NCBI GenBank assembly: GCA_023400055.1
Contig: JAEXFN010000006.1
Span: 1-11,615 of the forward strand
Direction: 5' to 3'
Length of the DNA stretch: 11,615 nt
From: Bacillota bacterium
GTDB lineage: Bacteria > Bacillota > UBA4882 > UBA8346
Shown in pieces: positions 6,301-11,615 of this stretch (position 1 is its first letter; each line of letters opens with the position of its first letter). The notes under the pieces are model-generated. The model saw only the letters and a program-made list of their open reading frames with translations, was not told where the DNA came from and did no database searches. The position numbers and the translations under genes were made by a program.

Positions 6301-6338
6301 TTTTGCCGTTCTTTTTGCCGTTCTAATTTGAAAGAACG
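6301..6338. repeat. 12-bp tandem duplication beside the probable attachment site
   Basis: TTTTGCCGTTCT occurs twice without a gap (6301-6312, 6313-6324). An inverted partial copy of its end, AGAACG, follows at 6333-6338. It lies between the tRNA 3' end and the integrase stop codon. Repeats in this place are often arm-type binding sites for the N-terminal domain of a tyrosine recombinase; that role is inferred, not seen. Confidence 0.55.
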
Positions 6339-6352
6339 CTTCATCATTGAGT

Positions 6353-7633
6353 TTATACCTCTTGTTTGTATTTCCTCTTGGAATTATTAAGCTGATTAAT
6401 ATTCAAAGGTCTAATTGGTAAGGCTTCCCCGGTATTTGCTTTAAGATGGAGTGCTTCAGTCATATCTTCATTAACATCCCTTTGCATATCCGGAGTAACA
6501 TGAGCGTAGATATTAGCGGTGGTTCTTTCATCGGCGTGATGTGCTCTATTTTGGGCGTGCTTTAAACTCCAGCCTCGTTTGAGCATGATTGTAATGCAAG
6601 TATGTCGTAAATCATGAAAACGAATTTCTGGAAGCCCTGCACGCTTTACAATAGCTTTGAAATGATCATTTAATGTTCGCTCTTTTACTGGGTTGCCATT
6701 ATAGCTTGAAAATACCAGATCATTATCATTATAACCAGGTCCAAAAGCAATTTTTTCTTTTGCACGCTCCGCAAACTCCCTTTCGAAAAATGGAACCATC
6801 CACGGTTCAAGTTCAAGAACGTGTTCGGAATCTTCGTTTTTTAAGTTTTTAAATTCCGCTGAATAGCCTGATTTTCGTACTGATTGCCGAATTGAGGCCA
6901 TGAGGGCTTTTAAATCGATGTCCTGTTTCCGTAATCCCCGAATTTCTCCCTTGCGCTTGCTATAAAAAATAGCTAACAAGTAAAGGAAGTAGAATCGATC
7001 CTCAAAAGCGGTATCTAAAAAGCGCCCCGATTGATCTTCATTCCAGATAACTGGCTTATATTTAGTGATTTGCGGATAGGTTAAATATTGAGCCGGGTTG
7101 TATTTTAATATCATCATTCGACAAGCATAGGTAAAAGCGGCTTTAAGCATGATAATGTGATTTTTTACTGTTTTATGAGATAAATTTAAAAGCTTGCCGT
7201 TTTTATCTTTTTTTCCATCAAGTCGCGGGGAATTTAATTTTCTAATTTTATATTGTTCCAAATGAATTAACTTAATATCTGACAATCTCATACGCGCTAT
7301 AGGATCGGGCTTTATGTGTTTTTCAACGATCATGGCATACTCTTCATAAGTACCACTTTCCAAATCCATCTTAGCCCCAGGTAAATAGGTGTCGACTAAA
7401 TACTTAATAAATGGCGTTTTGTTCGGCTCGACGAATTCACCTTTATCCATGTTCGTTATTATTTCCGCAAGTCGTTTACTGGCTTTATATGCGTTTCCAT
7501 GGAAGGTCTCGTAGATGTAATCTTTTTTGCCGGTTTCCGGGTCAATCCCATTATAAGCTTGTAATTCCCAAGACTTTCCCCGTTTACGTTTATATCCTGG
7601 TGCCTGTTCAGGATTTGTTTTATTTTTAGGCAT
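6353..7633 (-). CDS. int: Phage-type tyrosine recombinase (integrase)
   Basis: This site-specific recombinase integrates and excises the element, here most likely at tRNA-Pro. The 426 residues show an N-terminal AP2-like arm-binding region (about 14-70), a SAM-like core-binding domain (about 73-180) and a C-terminal catalytic domain. The catalytic residues are all present: Arg227 in SKRKGEIRGL, Lys265 in LKNEDSEH, His340 and Arg343 in HDLRHT, His366 in AHHADERTT and the nucleophile Tyr376 in NIYAHV. The usual LGH motif is altered to AHH, a minor oddity. CCTCCT at 7641-7646 (AGGAGG on the coding strand) sits 7 nt before the ATG. It points toward the tRNA and stops about 100 bp from it. Base composition is clearly lower in GC than the host genes. 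Confidence 0.95.
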   Translation of the reverse strand: MPKNKTNPEQAPGYKRKRGKSWELQAYNGIDPETGKKDYIYETFHGNAYKASKRLAEIITNMDKGEFVEPNKTPFIKYLVDTYLPGAKMDLESGTYEEYAMIVEKHIKPDPIARMRLSDIKLIHLEQYKIRKLNSPRLDGKKDKNGKLLNLSHKTVKNHIIMLKAAFTYACRMMILKYNPAQYLTYPQITKYKPVIWNEDQSGRFLDTAFEDRFYFLYLLAIFYSKRKGEIRGLRKQDIDLKALMASIRQSVRKSGYSAEFKNLKNEDSEHVLELEPWMVPFFEREFAERAKEKIAFGPGYNDNDLVFSSYNGNPVKERTLNDHFKAIVKRAGLPEIRFHDLRHTCITIMLKRGWSLKHAQNRAHHADERTTANIYAHVTPDMQRDVNEDMTEALHLKANTGEALPIRPLNINQLNNSKRKYKQEV

Positions 7634-7703
7634 TTAAGATCCTCCTAACTCAATTTTTTAATTTGAAGGTTCTAAAAATTTCTACTTGTCCATTTAAAGT
7701 TTT

Positions 7704-7769
7704 TTACTCGTGCGCTCGTCTTGGATCTGGATCGCGTACTTGGTTAATCTTAAGAGAAACTTGGACCAT
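7704..7769 (-). CDS. Possible micro-ORF between the membrane protein and integrase genes
   Basis: The ORF starts at an ATG (7767-7769) just past the membrane-protein stop codon, with AAAGGA six bases ahead of it, inside the end of the upstream gene. It ends at a TAA 70 nt before the integrase start. The product would have 21 residues, beginning MVQVSLK and ending in a charged RDPDPRRAHE. I recognise no family. The good ribosome site and tight spacing are the only support; it could be chance. Confidence 0.25.
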   Translation of the reverse strand: MVQVSLKINQVRDPDPRRAHE

Positions 7770-7772
7770 GGT

Positions 7773-8822
7773 TTATCCTTTGATAATATAATTTTGTATC
7801 ACTTCTTTGGGAAAGTTCGGAATAGAACCACCTTGTCTTTTGCTTATTACCGGTGTGTCCCCGATATGTAATTCACTTAAATATTTTCGATATTTGGCGC
7901 ACCGTTCCGGGGGAATACCGGTCTTTTGAGATACAACTGGATCACCGTTAAGTTTTTTATTATCACCGAAAAGTGCTTCGGTGAATTGCAAAAGTTCTTT
8001 TTTGTAATTATCCGAAGTACTAAGAAGTACTTCTTCCGGATTTCTTTCCAGCAGCGTATCGGATAAAGTGCTTTTTGATACTTTTTTAACTGTTGCCACC
8101 GCTCGTTCCTCTTTAATCTTAAGGCAGAATAGAATCATTAAAACCCGCAACAACAATATTGCTATTCCGAAAGTAAATACTTTGGCGCGCTTTTTGGGTA
8201 TCCCAAAAGTATCCGCCGTTACATCAAAGGAATTCACAGCACTTGCGGCAATTTTATTGATGATTTTGGCTGTTTTAACGCTACTACTTTCTATTTCGTC
8301 CCGCTTTTTCTGTAGCTCTTTTTTACGGTCGATGATGTTTTGCGAATATTGCCTGACTCCGGTTTTTGCTTCCGCTGCTAAACCGATATTCAGCGCCGCT
8401 AATTCATCGTTTATATCCTTCAATTTATCCAGGTTGTCAGAAACTTGGGTAATAATAGCTTGGTTGGCTTTTTCCTTTTTATCAACTTGCACCAAAAAGA
8501 AACTGATTGACGATGGGATCGCAAAGCAGGTTTCATAAAGACCGAAAATAAGCAGTAAAATAATCGTCGCTAGCCGGTGTTTATATATTCCTTTTTTCCA
8601 TTTCCCCTGATTCCATTCGGTAAGCGCCGTAATAAAAACATATTGTGCGCCTACATCCAAGCAGATCGCGAATAGCCCGATCCCCCGCTTAACATCCGAA
8701 CCGTCAACCATATCCGTTAAATAGTTGATCAACATGTAACAGGAGAATGAAAGCAGAATGCAATAGATTATATTGGTTAACGTTATGTATGACTTGATTT
8801 TTTCCCAAGTACTGTCCACCAT
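7773..8822 (-). CDS. Four-helix membrane protein with coiled coil and winged-helix-like tail
   Basis: I do not recognise a family. The 349 residues show hydrophobic helices at about 17-36, 47-67, 84-110 and 214-234. Between the third and fourth lies a long charged, Lys/Glu-rich coiled-coil stretch (about 113-190). The last 115 residues are soluble. Within them DPVVSQKTGIPPERCAKYRKYL (294-315) followed by HIGDTPVISKR resembles a small winged helix, so the tail may bind DNA or a partner protein. There is no signal peptide. AGGAGG (8828-8833 on the complement) lies 5 nt before the ATG. It sits between integrase and the repressor, where prophages often carry lysogenic-conversion or superinfection-exclusion genes; such a role is inference from position only. 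Confidence 0.75.
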   Translation of the reverse strand: MVDSTWEKIKSYITLTNIIYCILLSFSCYMLINYLTDMVDGSDVKRGIGLFAICLDVGAQYVFITALTEWNQGKWKKGIYKHRLATIILLLIFGLYETCFAIPSSISFFLVQVDKKEKANQAIITQVSDNLDKLKDINDELAALNIGLAAEAKTGVRQYSQNIIDRKKELQKKRDEIESSSVKTAKIINKIAASAVNSFDVTADTFGIPKKRAKVFTFGIAILLLRVLMILFCLKIKEERAVATVKKVSKSTLSDTLLERNPEEVLLSTSDNYKKELLQFTEALFGDNKKLNGDPVVSQKTGIPPERCAKYRKYLSELHIGDTPVISKRQGGSIPNFPKEVIQNYIIKG

Positions 8823-8957
8823 TTACACCTCCTTTTTCCAGACATTTGGGGGAAGTTACTCGATACACTTCACTACAATCTTTTTCTCACCTCGAAATCT
8901 AAGTCTTATAATTTTTTGGTGAAAGGCTTTTCCATTTGGTTTTACCAAGTTAAACTC

Positions 8958-8986
8958 ATTGTACCATAATATGCAATATCGCGCAA
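8958..8986 (-). promoter_or_regulatory. Possible leftward promoter for the membrane protein gene
   Basis: Read on the minus strand, TTGCGC (8986-8981) and TACAAT (8963-8958) are 17 bp apart. The -35 match is only fair. It overlaps the GCAA-type direct repeats of the divergent control region. Confidence 0.4.
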
Positions 8987-9032
8987 TAACGCAACACAAT
9001 ATGCTTCAATCTAATAAATGTTGCAACATCGT
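8973..9032. promoter_or_regulatory. Operator-like cluster in the divergent control region
   Basis: Related 8-mers recur: GCAATATC (8973), GCAATAAC (8983), GCAACACA (8991) and GCAACATC (9023). The last is part of a perfect 12-bp palindrome, ATGTTGCAACAT (9018-9029), which covers the -35 box of the rightward promoter. A further inverted repeat, TTGGT/ACCAA, lies at 8936-8948. This is the pattern expected of repressor or Cro binding sites between divergent genes; the binding protein is not known. Confidence 0.45.
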
Positions 9033-9049
9033 AAATCTTATACTATAAT
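9021..9049 (+). promoter_or_regulatory. Rightward promoter for the small HTH gene
   Basis: TTGCAA (9021-9026) and a perfect TATAAT (9044-9049) are 17 bp apart, giving a start near 9056 and a leader of about 20 nt. The -35 box lies inside the palindrome 9018-9029. Confidence 0.65.
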
Positions 9050-9076
9050 AAAATAAGTAATTATAATCTCATAGAA

Positions 9077-9283
9077 ATGAGACAGAAAATGAATGACAAT
9101 GAATATATGAGCATCAAAGAAGCCTCGGAACTTTTAAATGTTAATCCTTCCACAATCTACAGGTGGGCCAAAAGCGGTAGATTATCTCTTTATAAGAAAG
9201 GCCTTAGAACAACTATCATCAAACGCTCCGATATCGAAAGAATAAAAGCTGAAAACGAACAAATTCGGCCTTTGGAAAAGTGA
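9077..9283 (+). CDS. Small MerR/excisionase-type helix-turn-helix protein
   Basis: The product has 68 residues with one winged-helix DNA-binding domain of the excisionase/HTH_17 group: YMSIKEASELLNVNPSTIYRWAKSGRL (10-36) is the helix-turn-helix and TTIIKRSDIERI (45-56) the typical closing strand and helix. Such proteins serve as excisionases, directing an integrase toward excision, or as small regulators. No clear Shine-Dalgarno site precedes any of the starts at 9077, 9089 or 9107. The ATG at 9077 lies in a short hairpin (TCTCAT/ATGAGA, 9067-9082) that could limit translation. It is divergent from the membrane gene and shares its control region. Confidence 0.85.
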   Translation: MRQKMNDNEYMSIKEASELLNVNPSTIYRWAKSGRLSLYKKGLRTTIIKRSDIERIKAENEQIRPLEK

Positions 9284-9385
9284 TTAAGGAGTCTCTAAAT
9301 TACAGCATTCATTAAAATTTCAGTCCGGGTGTTATCGCTAGGGCTTTACTCATTTTTATATAATGTCAAATTAAGTTTTTAGAAA

Positions 9386-9410
9386 AAATCCGGTGCTAGC
9401 TACCGGATTT
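9386..9410 (-). terminator. Hairpin, possible second minus-strand terminator
   Basis: AAATCCGGT (9386-9394) and ACCGGATTT (9402-9410) are a perfect 9-bp stem with a 7-nt loop. On the minus strand the stem runs into a U-rich tail. On the plus strand it follows the small HTH gene but lacks a good T-run, so it may act in both directions weakly. Confidence 0.5.
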
Positions 9411-9432
9411 ATCAATTTAGTTGAGAATTATC

Positions 9433-9475
9433 AAAAAAAAATATTCCGGAGGTTTTTTTTATTAACCTCCGGAAT
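9433..9475 (-). terminator. Strong Rho-independent terminator (minus strand)
   Basis: ATTCCGGAGGTT (9443-9454) and AACCTCCGGAAT (9464-9475) form a perfect 12-bp stem with a 9-nt A/U loop. On the minus strand it is followed by AUA and nine U (9441-9433). It ends leftward transcription from the repressor side. Confidence 0.85.
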
Positions 9476-9559
9476 AGCTGTTTTGTATTTACTAATATAT
9501 TTATACATTACGAAGGCCTTTTAACCTTCGGAGAAATGTTATGAATTTATCATAACACT
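9433..9559 (-). ncRNA. Candidate small RNA, or long 3' UTR of the repressor
   Basis: On the minus strand an extended -10 (TGC then TATACT, 9574-9566) would start a transcript near 9559. It would open with a perfect 8-bp hairpin (9557-9537), then form a second hairpin (9530-9511), and end in a 12-bp terminator stem with a long U-run. The total length is about 127 nt, with no ORF of note. No good -35 box is seen. The alternative is that this is only the 3' end of the repressor message, which would then have an unusually long tail of about 220 nt. Confidence 0.35.
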
Positions 9560-9658
9560 GATTAAAGTATAGCACAAGAACCTTATGGAACTGACAGCCT
9601 CCGAGAATCCTCACCACGTTTTTTCATTCAACCGCGCCTATCAAAACCTGCCTCACTT

Positions 9659-9997
9659 TTATTTTTCAAATATTTCAGGGAATAAAGCCTTTGCTACCGC
9701 GATCATTTTTTGACGTTGTTCAGGGGTCAATTTTTCACTCATTCTCGCCAGTTCCAGAATATCGGAGTTGACTTCTCCATTACTGATGCCCGCTTCGTTG
9801 ATGAGTTGTTCATTTTCTAAGTTTAATACGGCGGCAATTTTAGCGATCGTTTTGAGGGTAGGGTTCTGAACTTTTCCATTTTCCAAACCAGCGATATAAC
9901 TTTGACTGACATTCGCCGAATTTGCCAATTGGATTTGGTTCATTCCCAATTCTTTTCTTCTACTGCGTATCATTTCGCCAATTTTCCCCAAATACAT
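9659..9997 (-). CDS. Xre-type helix-turn-helix repressor
   Basis: The product is a 112-residue DNA-binding protein with an N-terminal lambda-repressor-like domain. In the numbering of a 117-residue upstream frame this is IGEMIRSRRKELGMNQIQLA (11-30) followed by the recognition helix in VSQSYIAGLENG (35-46) and the packing helices to about residue 67. The C-terminal part (about 80-117) is a short helical tail, not a LexA/CI-type autoprotease, so induction must work another way. I chose the ATG at 9997 because GGAGGG lies 7 nt before it; the ATG at 10012 has no such site. It diverges from the Cro-like gene, which marks it as the likely master repressor of the element. An ImmR-like role with an ImmA protease elsewhere is possible but not shown. 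Confidence 0.88.
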   Translation of the reverse strand: MYLGKIGEMIRSRRKELGMNQIQLANSANVSQSYIAGLENGKVQNPTLKTIAKIAAVLNLENEQLINEAGISNGEVNSDILELARMSEKLTPEQRQKMIAVAKALFPEIFEK

Positions 9998-10026
9998 CCA
10001 ATCGCCCTCCATTGAGTATCAGCTTT

Positions 10027-10055
10027 ATTGTATCACCACTGTTAATATTTGTATA
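10027..10055 (-). promoter_or_regulatory. Promoter of the repressor gene
   Basis: On the minus strand TATACA (10055-10050) and TACAAT (10032-10027) are 17 bp apart, giving a start near 10020 and a short leader before the repressor. The AT-rich direct repeat ATAGATATAATAGATAT just upstream (10053-10069) could be an operator. Confidence 0.5.
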
Positions 10056-10137
10056 GATATAATAGATATTTTCGAGTAAAAACTGTGAATGAGGAATAAA
10101 ATGGGAGAAATTGCCTTGCAGCAAATTATTAGCAACG

Positions 10138-10166
10138 TTGATAAATATTTTTTACATTGATAAAAT
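10138..10166 (+). promoter_or_regulatory. Rightward early promoter
   Basis: TTGATA (10138-10143) and TAAAAT (10161-10166) are 17 bp apart, 25 bp before the Cro-like gene. An 8-bp palindrome, CAACGTTG (10133-10140), overlaps the -35 box, echoing the palindrome over the other rightward promoter at 9018-9029. It is a likely repressor target. Confidence 0.65.
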
Positions 10167-10190
10167 GGCCCGTAAAGGAGGGAGAATTCC

Positions 10191-10421
10191 ATGTCCTTCA
10201 TTGAAGCCAAAATGGCAGAGGCTCCTTGGTATCTTAAGTTAAAGATTTTGAGGGTGATGAACGGTTTAACAATGAATGAGGCGGCTGACTTATGCTGCAC
10301 GGATAAAAGCATCTATTGCAACTGGGAAAATGGAAAGTTTTTTCCGCGCCGCAATTCGATTCGGGCCATCCAGCGAGCCTTTAATCTTTCTGATGAAGCG
10401 ATTAAGGAGATATTCGGATAA
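10191..10421 (+). CDS. Cro-like Xre-family helix-turn-helix protein
   Basis: The 76 residues are almost all one lambda-type HTH domain: LKLKILRVMNGLTMNEAADL (15-34), then CTDKSIYCNWENGKFFPRR (36-54) with the WENG signature after the recognition helix, and SIRAIQRAFNLS (56-67). It is the first gene of the rightward operon and diverges from the repressor, the place of Cro or an activator in temperate elements. AAAGGAGGG (10174-10182) lies 8 nt before the ATG. Two Cys residues in a row (35-36) sit before the recognition helix; no role can be assigned. Confidence 0.85.
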   Translation: MSFIEAKMAEAPWYLKLKILRVMNGLTMNEAADLCCTDKSIYCNWENGKFFPRRNSIRAIQRAFNLSDEAIKEIFG

Positions 10422-10436
10422 AGGTAGTGATTTTCT

Positions 10437-10697
10437 ATGTCAGGGCAATATCAGGATTATCCTGAGATCATGTCCACTGATCAAACGGCCGAGTTATTTT
10501 CAACCTCGCGGGACCGAGTATTCGAATGGCTGCGCTCCGGGAAAATTGCCGAGCTTGGGAATATCGAACTCAAGCTCCATTATCATTATTTCAAGTCCGG
10601 TTATAACGGCAGGAATTATCGGTTTATTAAAGACCGGATGTGTGAACTCTTTGGGATACTGCCCAAGAGTTCAATCATTCTAAAAGAGGAAGTTTGA
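10437..10697 (+). CDS. Excisionase-like helix-turn-helix protein
   Basis: The 86 residues contain a probable HTH_17-type domain: IMSTDQTAELFSTSRDRVFEWLRSGKI (11-37) has the pattern of excisionase recognition helices, and NYRFIKDRMCELFGI (59-73) matches the usual closing strand and helix, here separated by a longer basic/aromatic loop. It starts 15 nt after the Cro-like gene, with only a weak ribosome site (AAGGTAG, 10421-10427), so coupling to the gene before it is likely. It may be an excisionase or a second early regulator. The match is by pattern only. Confidence 0.7.
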   Translation: MSGQYQDYPEIMSTDQTAELFSTSRDRVFEWLRSGKIAELGNIELKLHYHYFKSGYNGRNYRFIKDRMCELFGILPKSSIILKEEV

Positions 10698-10702
10698 CTC
10701 CA

Positions 10703-10798
10703 ATGTCTTTTAAAAATTTCATTCTCCGAACTTGTTTTATCGGCCGTTTTGTCAGTTTTAATGATTCTCCTTGGAATTTATATCTTGAATCACATTGA
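10703..10798 (+). pseudogene. Possible broken small ORF with a hydrophobic out-of-frame continuation
   Basis: An ATG at 10703, with GAGGAAG about 10 nt upstream, opens a 31-codon frame that ends at 10796-10798. The +1 frame through the same DNA, open from 10698, encodes a strongly hydrophobic helix (LVLSAVLSVLMILLGIYIL, about 10731-10787) but has no good start. Removing one A from the run of five at 10712-10716 would join the ATG to that helix and carry on into the next gene. This may be a sequencing error, a real frameshift or chance. Confidence 0.3.
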
Positions 10799-10814
10799 GA
10801 AAGGAGGGGCCGCA

Positions 10815-11066
10815 ATGACTGCGATGACCGCTGCAAACGCCGCCGTATATACCCGCATTCAAAAACCGGAAGAATATCAAGTCAGCTTTGATCATGAGAA
10901 CAATATCGGAATTGCAATCCATGGCGAACGAGGCTATCTCATACTGGCTGTTGATCGAAATACGGCGCTAACAATGGCCGTGGATTTGATGAAAAGGGCA
11001 GTATTTGAAATAAAACAGGACGTCAATAAGGAGATTACGGATTTGACCTTTTTGAAAATGACCTAA
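10815..11066 (+). CDS. Unknown 83-residue protein of the early operon
   Basis: I do not recognise a family. From the chosen ATG the protein has 83 residues with no membrane helix. An Ala/Thr-rich start (MTAMTAANAAV) is followed by an alternating region (about 20-50, with GIAIHGERGYLILAV) that looks like a beta-hairpin, then a helix (about 50-70, TALTMAVDLMKRAVFEI) and a short charged tail. AAAGGAGGGG ends 5 nt before the ATG at 10815, which decides the start; the frame is open upstream and would add a hydrophobic helix, but only from non-standard starts such as TTG 10749 with no ribosome site. It lies between the HTH genes and the replication gene. Confidence 0.7.
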   Translation: MTAMTAANAAVYTRIQKPEEYQVSFDHENNIGIAIHGERGYLILAVDRNTALTMAVDLMKRAVFEIKQDVNKEITDLTFLKMT

Positions 11067-11091
11067 TCATTTGCAGAATAGGAGCTGTAAG

Positions 11092-11615
<524 letters not shown>

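Larger units (their letters stand above)
9284..9658. other. 375-bp gap with three hairpins and a terminator, no firm gene
   Basis: There is no normal ORF here. From left to right it holds a short frame with AAGGAG (9286-9291) but only an ATT start (9299-9382), a bidirectional-looking hairpin (9386-9410), a strong minus-strand terminator (9433-9475), hairpin CGAAGG/CCTTCG (9511-9530), and a perfect 8-bp inverted repeat TGTTATGA/TCATAACA (9537-9557). An extended -10 sequence on the minus strand lies at 9566-9574. The last three features line up as a possible small-RNA gene. Confidence 0.6.

Noticed and set aside
8068..8538. Plus-strand ORF within the membrane protein gene
   Set aside because: Antisense shadow with no ribosome site; the minus frame has a strong ribosome site and sensible helices.
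9587..9631. Minus-strand 14-codon frame starting MKKRGED
   Set aside because: Too short, with no ribosome site worth the name and no neighbouring partner; likely chance.
10025..10312. Minus-strand ORF in the repressor/Cro control region
   Set aside because: It covers both predicted promoters and has no ribosome site; its composition is what AT-rich non-coding DNA gives.
10276..10683. Plus-strand ORF overlapping the Cro-like and second HTH genes
   Set aside because: Out of frame with two recognisable HTH domains and without a ribosome site.

Overview
The window joins two kinds of DNA. Positions 1 to about 6260 are GC-rich bacterial housekeeping sequence. Everything downstream of a tRNA-Pro gene is clearly more AT-rich and looks like the left end of an integrated element: a temperate prophage, a phage-inducible island or a related integrative element. 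The host is most likely a GC-rich anaerobic member of the Firmicutes. The reasons are strong Shine-Dalgarno sites, a two-subunit [4Fe-4S] fumarase, and the gene order rph - rdgB - yfcE-type phosphodiesterase, which matches the Bacillus subtilis rph-ysnA-ysnB cluster. I cannot name the genus from sequence alone.

Host part. Positions 17-184 hold a 21-bp tandem repeat array with three perfect DnaA-box-like 9-mers and eleven GATC sites. In one frame the same repeats read as a heptapeptide repeat that continues past a stop codon. Next come an M42 aminopeptidase gene and a 420-bp gap with a nested RNA-like fold, a terminator, an 11-bp inverted repeat and a sigma-70-type promoter. That promoter drives an ornithine-carbamoyltransferase-family gene whose two amino-substrate motifs are atypical. 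After it lie the fumarase alpha and beta genes, then the tightly packed RNase PH, XTP/dITP pyrophosphatase and phosphodiesterase genes, with a 32-nt overlap between the first two. A promoter, tRNA-Pro(UGG) and a terminator close the host part.

Element part. A tyrosine recombinase gene lies on the minus strand immediately beyond tRNA-Pro, as in elements that use a tRNA 3' end as attachment site. Upstream of it on the same strand are a possible 21-codon micro-ORF and a four-helix membrane protein with a coiled coil and a winged-helix-like tail. There follow a divergent operator-like region, a small MerR/excisionase-type DNA-binding protein (plus), a candidate small RNA or long 3' UTR ending in a very strong terminator (minus), and an Xre-type repressor (minus). 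Divergent from the repressor is a rightward run: a Cro-like protein, a second excisionase-like HTH protein, an unknown 83-residue protein with an interrupted hydrophobic frame ahead of it, and the start of a replication-initiator (replisome-organizer-like) gene. This is the layout of a lysogeny/early-replication switch: integrase and repressor transcribed left, Cro-like and replication genes transcribed right.

The last 71 bases are pure G. They follow an 18-bp tandem repeat in the replication gene and are almost certainly a sequencing or assembly artefact, so the right end of the element and its second attachment site are not seen.
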